From positions 901,501 to 965,500 of the forward strand of contig NZ_LR134318.1 of the NCBI RefSeq assembly GCF_900636825.1: 64,000 bases of DNA. Direction: 5' to 3'. A model generated the notes under the pieces. The model ran no database searches. It was not told the DNA's origin and saw only the letters and a program-made list of their open reading frames with translations. Positions 58,481 through 64,000 of the stretch are shown here, in pieces. The translations under genes and the position numbers were made by a program. The first letter of the stretch is position 1, and every line of letters begins with the position of its first letter. The stretch comes from Pseudomonas fluorescens. GTDB taxonomy: Bacteria; Pseudomonadota; Gammaproteobacteria; Pseudomonadales; Pseudomonadaceae.

Positions 58481-60679
58481 ATGAACGGTAAGATATTTGA
58501 TGCGGCGGCTAAAGCGCCAAAGCTATTTGTAAACGCTTCGGCGGGTGAGGGAGAAGAATATACTCGTGAGCCCGGACTGCAACTAACCAAAGAGCAAATT
58601 ATTGATCTGCGCAAGTATGAAGTCTTGGGGCTTTCGCTTCCGGTCAATCTCCATGATGTAGGCGTGTACCTGGATTATGGTCAAGGTGAATCAGGTGGGG
58701 CTGGTCTGACCGCCGCGGACTTTCTGGTAACGTTCAAGAAAACGTTCGAGCACGCCAGACGCTGGTCGCCGTTGCGGGAAAAAATAATGCTCACCGGCAC
58801 GGATCTGAAGATCTTCGCTGGCAGCATTCTTTTGACTGGCAATGCGATTGTGGAGATCTATGAAGATCTCAAGGTTTCCAAGTACCTTGAGGAACATGAT
58901 ATCAATACGCCGGAAGAGTATTTGAAGTTGAAGCTGCAGAACCCGGGTCTTCCCGATCTCGGCTTGCCTGCCGGCGATGTGCCTGAATTGAAGTTGTACC
59001 TTGACGACATACTCAAGAAAGTCCGCGATGCTCACGTACGGGCCGAAAACGTACGGGAGGAGTTGGATAACTTCGGCAAAGACATGCGCGAAGACGTGCT
59101 GCCACAAATCAAACTTCGATTGAAAGCTGTGGCGAGCAATACCTATCAAAAAGATGTCAAGGAACTGCAGGATCAAATTGATGAGCGCTCTAAAGAAATT
59201 GATGTCCTTAATAAACAATATGATCAGATGGTTCAGGAAGCGATCAAGTCGGCGGCAGGGCTGAATATCGGTGGGCTGATCCTTGCCATTTACACTGGCG
59301 TTAAAGCTGAAGGTATTCGCAAGCAGCGAAACGCGCTCAGGGAAGAGCAGCAGCGGGACAACCAGAAAATGGCGGCCAAAAGCAAAACGTTAAGTTCGCT
59401 GAACCGGGTTCGTGATGATCTTCAAGAACTCACCAGCGTGGCCATCGATGCGGAAGTTGCGACGCAAAATCTCATGCTGGTCTGGAACGCGCTGAGCCTG
59501 TTTATCGGCGAATCGAAAAAGTCTGCTGACTTGCTTGAGGATGCGACCTCGTTGAGGCGTTTCAAGAATCAGATCATCAGTATTGTCGAGCCTTGGGAGC
59601 AGATCAAAACCAGTTCGGATCAACTGCTGAATGTGTTCGTGCAGGCTGATAAAGAATACGAGCGTGGTCGAATCAATTTTTCTGGGAAGGTAAGTATGTT
59701 CAGGTCTTTTAATGGCTCGGCCGATTTCGACGTGGCCAAATTGCGCGCTTCTAACAATGAGTTGCAAAGCAACAATACGACGGCGCAGATGCTTTTCGAA
59801 AGATACAACTACGCCCCTGGCGCCGTTCAGACGATTAATAATCTGGCCGTTTCTGCAAATACGGCAACGGTCGATGTGCGGCTGCAAAGTCAGACCATTG
59901 CCTTCAATCTGCAACGCTCGCAAAACAAGCTGGAGGAGTATCAGGAGGAGGTCAAGAATCCCGACGACGCGGAAGAAGTTCGTGAGGATATGGAGATTGA
60001 ACTGAAAAGTCTGCTCGGCAAGCTATCGACGGAAACCCGAAATTTCAAGAGTGTTCATAAGAACCTGCAGTCGCCCTACAGTCGAGAGGATTCTGCCAAG
60101 TTGGTGACTACCCTGCAAGACGATCAAGCATTTGCGGAAGAGCGAAAGGGTAAAATCGATTCGCAGTTGCAAGAACTGGAGGAGGAGGTCAAGTCGGTAT
60201 CCGAGGCCATCGACCTGATCGTTAAAGCAGGGATCGAGAAAATCGGTGAAGAAGCAGCCTTATCGCTGGACAGCTTGAAAAGCCTCGGGTTGGCTCCGCC
60301 CCAGGTGCAAGTCGCGATGCTGGCCATGGACACGCTGAAGAAGTTGATCGCGGGTATCGGCGAGGCGGTTAACTTTCTGCAGATGGTGGCGGCATATAAC
60401 CAACTTAGAGGCAAAGTCGCCACCCTGAAAGCACAGTCGAAGAAGTGCCTGCAGGATGTCGAGTTGGCCATGGGACGAATAGAGTTGCTGGAAACACTGG
60501 ATAAAGTTGACGGCGACCGTCAGATGTTCGTCGATGAATATGCCAAGTTGCCGGCCTACTTCGAAGGTGTGCTTGATCAGTTTGCGCAGATCAAATCGAA
60601 AGCAGTCGAGGAGCGCGTTGATTTTGCCATCGCCACGCTCCCTGCCATTGGCAAGTATCTGAAAACACTGACTGTATAA
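58481..60679 (+). CDS. Xenorhabdolysin/YaxA-like alpha-pore-forming toxin, apparently fused to a second component
   Basis: The 732-residue, mainly helical protein has no signal peptide. Residues ~30-395 follow the XaxA/YaxA pattern: LTKEQIIDLRKYEVLGLSLP, a GTDLKIFAGSILLTGNAIVE helix, a long coiled coil (~185-250), a hydrophobic hairpin (SAAGLNIGGLILAIYTGVKA, ~256-275) and a closing helix (SIVEPWEQIKTSSDQLLNVF, ~367-386) where known A subunits end. Residues ~396-732 add a second helical module with coiled coil (~470-585) and an amphipathic stretch (VQVAMLAMDTLKKLIAGIGE, ~608-627), about the size of a B subunit. Known relatives are two separate proteins of ~350-410 residues. Likely role: membrane-lytic toxin. 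The A-like half is recognised with fair confidence; the B-like identity of the rest is inference. Confidence 0.7.
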   Translation: MNGKIFDAAAKAPKLFVNASAGEGEEYTREPGLQLTKEQIIDLRKYEVLGLSLPVNLHDVGVYLDYGQGESGGAGLTAADFLVTFKKTFEHARRWSPLREKIMLTGTDLKIFAGSILLTGNAIVEIYEDLKVSKYLEEHDINTPEEYLKLKLQNPGLPDLGLPAGDVPELKLYLDDILKKVRDAHVRAENVREELDNFGKDMREDVLPQIKLRLKAVASNTYQKDVKELQDQIDERSKEIDVLNKQYDQMVQEAIKSAAGLNIGGLILAIYTGVKAEGIRKQRNALREEQQRDNQKMAAKSKTLSSLNRVRDDLQELTSVAIDAEVATQNLMLVWNALSLFIGESKKSADLLEDATSLRRFKNQIISIVEPWEQIKTSSDQLLNVFVQADKEYERGRINFSGKVSMFRSFNGSADFDVAKLRASNNELQSNNTTAQMLFERYNYAPGAVQTINNLAVSANTATVDVRLQSQTIAFNLQRSQNKLEEYQEEVKNPDDAEEVREDMEIELKSLLGKLSTETRNFKSVHKNLQSPYSREDSAKLVTTLQDDQAFAEERKGKIDSQLQELEEEVKSVSEAIDLIVKAGIEKIGEEAALSLDSLKSLGLAPPQVQVAMLAMDTLKKLIAGIGEAVNFLQMVAAYNQLRGKVATLKAQSKKCLQDVELAMGRIELLETLDKVDGDRQMFVDEYAKLPAYFEGVLDQFAQIKSKAVEERVDFAIATLPAIGKYLKTLTV

Positions 60680-60680
60680 C

Positions 60681-60717
60681 GAGGAGGTGAGGGCAGCGTG
60701 TGTTTGCACGCTACCCT
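60681..60717 (+). promoter_or_regulatory. Strong ribosome site and intercistronic hairpin in the toxin cassette
   Basis: GAGGAGGTGA (60681-60690) is a near-perfect anti-16S match right after the upstream stop, but no start codon is correctly placed behind it. From 60689 GAGGGCAGCGTG pairs with CACGCTACCCTC (60706-60717; one bulge), so the downstream side is folded. The ATG used at 60729 follows the hairpin. Confidence 0.65.
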
Positions 60718-60728
60718 CTTCAGGGGAT

Positions 60729-61601
60729 ATGAATACAGTCACCTATGAGTTCACCAGGGAGCAACGTCGGGTACTGGATCGCTTTACGTTTATGCTGGGG
60801 CAGTTTGTGCCGACCCATGACAAAGCCAATCTTGTACTTGAGCGTCGCGCAAAAAGCGGCCACCAGGCGGCCTATTTGCCTTACGACTCACGCTTGAACA
60901 GCGTTGTCTTCAATGAGCGAAATCTGCAAGGCGTTTGGCGGCGTATCGAAGAAGTGAGAAACCGGGCATATGGCTGCGCACGCGCACTGGAGACGTTCAC
61001 CCGTGAAGCTTCAGAGATCATGGCGCAGACGTCCAGAAGCGTACCGGTTGATCAAGTGGATTTTAGCTACTTCACCCAGTCCCCGATCTGGAGTTCGAAT
61101 CCGCCGCGCACGATTAAAGCGCTGGTGAGCGGGCTTGGGAGTTTGTTTTATGCGCTCAAGGGCGATCTGATTACAACTGATCAGTCAATCCAGGCGGCGT
61201 ATGAAAATTCATTCGGGTTGAAATCGGTTTTTCTCAAGGAGATGGGATATCGCACTTGCGAGTGCCACGCCCAGCCTGTTGTTGCCTCGGAGATGTTCAA
61301 GAGTTTCGATACGACACCCATCTGGCAGATCAACTACTCGGCGCCTGATCCTGTTATCAGAGCACGCGAGTACGTGGCTGATGTGTCGCAAGTCTTCGAT
61401 CAGTTCGCGATATTGGCAACTCACTGGGGGGTATTTATCGAAGAAATCTCCCAAAGCCTGGATCGCCTGCGCCTCGCACTGTCGAAAACCGATGACATGG
61501 AGACCCTGGGCAGATTGAATTTCAAACTGGCCACTGTTCGGGAGGATGCTGAAGGCGCTATGAGTAAGTTGACTCATCTCGAGTCGTGGTTAAGGAAATA
61601 A
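60729..61601 (+). CDS. Second protein of the toxin-like cassette, function unknown
   Basis: The 290-residue cytosolic-type protein (MNTVTYEFTREQRRVLDRFT) is predicted mainly helical, with a hydrophobic segment ALVSGLGSLFYALKGDL (about 135-151) and a C-terminal coiled coil (VFIEEISQSLDRLRLALSKT). It has no signal peptide. I do not recognise a family. Being directly behind the YaxA-like gene it could be a further pore component, a chaperone or an immunity protein. AGGGG precedes the ATG closely; a GTG at 60687 (304 residues) is a possible alternative inside the ribosome site. A bidirectional terminator follows immediately. Confidence 0.65.
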   Translation: MNTVTYEFTREQRRVLDRFTFMLGQFVPTHDKANLVLERRAKSGHQAAYLPYDSRLNSVVFNERNLQGVWRRIEEVRNRAYGCARALETFTREASEIMAQTSRSVPVDQVDFSYFTQSPIWSSNPPRTIKALVSGLGSLFYALKGDLITTDQSIQAAYENSFGLKSVFLKEMGYRTCECHAQPVVASEMFKSFDTTPIWQINYSAPDPVIRAREYVADVSQVFDQFAILATHWGVFIEEISQSLDRLRLALSKTDDMETLGRLNFKLATVREDAEGAMSKLTHLESWLRK

Positions 61602-61632
61602 AAAAAAGGTCCATTTTCATGGACCTTTTTTC
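61601..61632. terminator. Bidirectional terminator between toxin cassette and speC
   Basis: AAAAAAAGGTCCAT-TTTC-ATGGACCTTTTTT between convergent genes; works for both strands. Confidence 0.93.
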
Positions 61633-61645
61633 TGGATCAGGGGGC

Positions 61646-62809
61646 TTAAACGTAGAACGATTTCAACGGCGGAAAGCCATTGAACTCAACCGCGCTGTAA
61701 CTGGTGGTGTACGCACCGGTCGACAGCCAGTACAAACGGTCACCAATCGCCAGGTTCAGCGGCAGACCATACTTGTAGTTCTCATACATGATGTCGGCGC
61801 TGTCACAGGTCGGGCCGGCGATGACGATTTCTTCCATCTCGCCTTTCTTCTCGGTCCAGATCGGGAACTTGATCGCTTCGTCCATGGTTTCGATCAGGCC
61901 GGAGAATTTGCCCACATCGGTGTACACCCAACGCTCGACTGCAGTGCGGGATTTACGCGCCACCAGTACCACTTCGCTGACCAGAATGCCGGCGTTGGCG
62001 ATCAGTGAACGGCCCGGTTCCAGAATGATTTCCGGCAAGTCATCACCGAAGTCTTCTTTCAGGAAACGGATGATTTCTTCAGCGTAGGTTTCCAGGCTGT
62101 TGGTGCGGGTGATGTAGTTGGCCGGGAAGCCGCCGCCCATGTTGATCAGCTTGAGGTGGATGCCGTCTTCTTCTTTCAGACGTTCGAAGATCACCTTGAC
62201 CTTGGCGATCGCCGCGTCCCAGACGCTGATGTCGCGCTGCTGCGAACCGACGTGGAACGAGATGCCGTAAGGCACCAGGCCGAGGTCGCGAGCGAGGATC
62301 AGCAGGTCCATGGCCATGTCGGTCTGGCAGCCGAATTTGCGCGACAGTGGCCAGTCAGCCGTGGTCGAGCCTTCGGTGAGGATACGCACATAGACTTTCG
62401 AACCCGGTGCAGCCTTGGCGATGTTGCGCAGGTCGGCTTCGGAGTCGGTGGAGAACAGACGTACGCCCTTCTCGTAGAAGTAGCGGATGTCCTTGGATTT
62501 CTTGATGGTGTTGCCGTAGCTGATACGGTCGGCGCTGACGCCGCGATCCATCACTTTGTCCAGCTCGTAGATCGAGGCGATGTCGAAGCTCGAACCTTTT
62601 TCCTTGAGCAGGTCGATGATCTCGACGGCCGGGTTGGCCTTGACCGCATAGTAGACCTTGGCGAATTCGAAACCGGCGCGCAGGTCATCGTAGGCCTGGG
62701 CGATCATCGCGGTGTCGATCACCACGAACGGGGTTTCCTGTTTGTCGGCGAACGCCTTCATTTTGTCAAAAGTGGCGCGCGCGAAATAATCTTCGACCTT
62801 GATCGACAT
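61646..62809 (-). CDS. speC: Ornithine/lysine decarboxylase, alanine-racemase fold
   Basis: The 387-residue PLP enzyme (MSIKVEDYFARATFDKMKAF) belongs to the group IV decarboxylases (eukaryotic ODC-like). Lys57 in VYYAVKANP forms the Schiff base; HVGSQQRDIS, GGGFPANY and EPGRSLIANAG bind PLP phosphate; CDSAD near the C terminus carries the catalytic Cys and Asp of the partner subunit. It makes putrescine (possibly cadaverine as well). PA4519 of PAO1, annotated speC, is the equivalent by recall. The ATG at 62809 follows AGGAGT; the open frame extends 31 codons upstream without similarity. Confidence 0.92.
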   Translation of the reverse strand: MSIKVEDYFARATFDKMKAFADKQETPFVVIDTAMIAQAYDDLRAGFEFAKVYYAVKANPAVEIIDLLKEKGSSFDIASIYELDKVMDRGVSADRISYGNTIKKSKDIRYFYEKGVRLFSTDSEADLRNIAKAAPGSKVYVRILTEGSTTADWPLSRKFGCQTDMAMDLLILARDLGLVPYGISFHVGSQQRDISVWDAAIAKVKVIFERLKEEDGIHLKLINMGGGFPANYITRTNSLETYAEEIIRFLKEDFGDDLPEIILEPGRSLIANAGILVSEVVLVARKSRTAVERWVYTDVGKFSGLIETMDEAIKFPIWTEKKGEMEEIVIAGPTCDSADIMYENYKYGLPLNLAIGDRLYWLSTGAYTTSYSAVEFNGFPPLKSFYV

Positions 62810-63457
62810 GCTGGGAACTCCTACTGGCAAACAAAAAGTATCAATGGGTGCAAATGAACGCCCTCCGTATCCCCACTTTGGTTCGCCTACTTCCCAAGGC
62901 ATGTCGCCGAAAGCAAAAAGGCCCAGAGATGTGCAGCTATCCCTTGGCCTTGCTGTCTCGTCGTCAGTACTTGAGCCGGATGGATCGTTTCCAGCATGGA
63001 CGTTCGGCGCGAACTTTAGGGCGTGAGGGGCGTGAGATCAACTAAAAATGTCGCGTTTTTGCACGCTTCTGACGTGCGACGCGTTCATCACTCCTTGTAG
63101 CCGACCGAGATGACGGAAAGATGTTCCCGGCGTTTTTTCGAGTGTTAAACATACCTGCACGTTCGCGGCTTTTGGCGGCGAAGTCAGTGGTAAGTGTGAT
63201 GGCGGCAACATCGGCGATGTTAGCGGCGAGAGTGGGGCGTGGGAGGGATTTTGGCTGTTTGAAGGGTTATCGCGGACAACCTAGGCGGTTGCCAGGTGTT
63301 GAGATTCTTTTGCGTATGACCAAGGTCTGGAAAATTGCACCGAACCTGTGGGAGCCAGCCTGCTGGCGATGACAATTTCATCATCAAAACAGGTTGACTG
63401 ATCTGGCCTCATCGCTAGCAGGCTAACTCCCACAGGTTTTGCGTGTTTATCGGTAGA
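62810..63457. other. Large gap between speC and the ABC transporter gene
   Basis: This 648-bp region must hold the speC promoter and contains a REP doublet at 63345-63436. Short open frames (for example 63121-63372 on the plus strand) lack family features and ribosome sites. I see no convincing gene; a small RNA cannot be excluded. Confidence 0.5.
63345..63436. repeat. REP doublet between speC and the ABC transporter gene
   Basis: CCTGTGGGAGCCAGCCTGCT.. and ..AGCAGGCTAACTCCCACAGG form a long imperfect hairpin; each arm contains the GCCAGCCTGCTGGC-type palindrome. It is the GGGAGC-type REP, sequence variant differing from the elements at 1274 and 35946. Confidence 0.8.
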
Positions 63458-64000
63458 TCAGGCGACCACGGCCTCAGCTGGCGAGACGATATTGGTCTTC
63501 ATCCCCCGCGAACGCCCCGAACTCAGATAAGCCGCAATCGACTCCTGCGTCACTTCGCCAAGGAATACCCGCTCGGCATCCATCACCGGCAGCCAGGCGC
63601 GGTTGAACTCGTACATGCGCGACAACAGGATGCGCAAATGCTCGTCGTACGCCGCCGTGGCGTTGAACTCACGGAGGAACTGCGCGCAGGTGCCGGTCTG
63701 GCGGTGCAGGTCGCGACGACGCACATAACCCAGCGCCTTGTTCTCGGCGCAAGTCACCACGACGTAACGACGGTCATGTTCGTCCATCAATTCCAGCGCA
63801 TCGGCCACCGGCGTTTCCGGGCTCACCGACGGCGCGTTGTCTGCCGCGTCTTCGGCTTTCACCAACAGCAGACGCTTGAGCGTGCTGTCCTGGCCGACGA
63901 AATTGCTGACAAAGTCATCTGCCGGGTGCGCGAGCAGGGTGTCCGGATGATCGATTTGCAGCAGTTTGCCGGCGCGGAAGATCGCGATCTTGTCGCCGAG
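63458..64000 (-). CDS. Osmoprotectant (glycine betaine/choline-type) ABC transporter ATPase, C-terminal part
   Basis: The gene continues beyond the right edge; 180 residues are visible. They begin with the end of the nucleotide-binding domain (LGDKIAIFRAGKLLQIDHPD and PADDFVSNFVGQDSTLKRLL), followed by two CBS motifs (about residues 60-105 and 120-165 of the visible part; MDEHDRRYVVVTCAENKALG and MYEFNRAWLPVMDAERVFLG). ATPase plus CBS pair is the layout of OpuCA/OpuBA-type importers, in which CBS domains sense ionic strength. The end of the protein is MKTNIVSPAEAVVA. Confidence 0.88.
   Translation of the reverse strand, partial: LGDKIAIFRAGKLLQIDHPDTLLAHPADDFVSNFVGQDSTLKRLLLVKAEDAADNAPSVSPETPVADALELMDEHDRRYVVVTCAENKALGYVRRRDLHRQTGTCAQFLREFNATAAYDEHLRILLSRMYEFNRAWLPVMDAERVFLGEVTQESIAAYLSSGRSRGMKTNIVSPAEAVVA

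Noticed and set aside
63121..63372. 83-codon frame upstream of speC
   Set aside because: No ribosome site, no family features, and it runs into a REP element.

Overview
The window is a chromosomal segment of a fluorescent-group Pseudomonas (P. fluorescens/P. koreensis-like). This rests on gene content and order matching what I recall of the P. aeruginosa PAO1 blocks PA4769-PA4740 and PA4524-PA4513, on GC-rich coding sequence, and on dispersed REP/REPIN-type palindromes of the two Pseudomonas kinds (GGGAGCTTGCTCCC and GCAGCTCCTACA). I see no phage, insertion sequence, CRISPR array or origin.

Layout. 1-1400: start of the lactate permease gene, its divergent GntR/FCD regulator and a perfect PdhR/LldR-type operator. 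1399-7000: smpB, an NSS-family sodium symporter, ratA-rnfH, bamE, fur and recN (with a LexA box). 7000-17300: heat-shock genes grpE-dnaK-dnaJ (two clear sigma-32 promoters), dapB, carA-carB and greA. 17300-24300: a small membrane protein, yhbY, rlmE, then ftsH-folP-glmM-tpiA-secG. 24300-33500: tRNA-Leu(GAG) and initiator tRNA-Met, then the translation/RNA cluster rimP-nusA-infB-rbfA-truB-rpsO-pnp. 33600-42000: tRNA-Thr(CGT), an exported coiled-coil protein, a small conserved protein, nadC, a DUF1631 protein, ampD-ampE and an orphan chemoreceptor. 42100-49750: a TatD-family nuclease, fruR and the fructose PTS operon fruB-fruK-fruA with an exact match to the Pseudomonas Cra/FruR operator. 49900-58200: a PhoD-type phosphodiesterase and an iron-uptake cluster (PepSY-flavodoxin-reductase fusion, PiuA receptor, PiuC dioxygenase, Sel1-repeat protein). 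58200-61600: an accessory cassette encoding a 732-residue protein whose first ~395 residues look like the xenorhabdolysin/YaxA family of alpha-pore-forming toxins and whose last ~335 residues may be a fused second component, followed by a 290-residue protein I do not recognise. 61600-64000: the ornithine/lysine decarboxylase gene and the 3' end of an osmoprotectant ABC-transporter ATPase gene.

How the genes work together. The left two thirds is core housekeeping: protein folding and quality control, arginine/pyrimidine precursor supply, transcription elongation and antitermination, ribosome maturation and RNA decay. The right third is nutritional and accessory: fructose uptake and phosphorylation, siderophore-linked iron uptake, polyamine synthesis, osmoprotection and the putative toxin. 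The toxin-like cassette is the most unusual item. It sits between the Sel1-repeat gene (PA4516-like) and the decarboxylase gene (PA4519-like), has an AT-rich leader (20 of 60 bases G/C by hand count at 58321-58380), and has an intercistronic hairpin beside a strong Shine-Dalgarno sequence. All family calls come from reading the translations and recalling family motifs; no database search was run.
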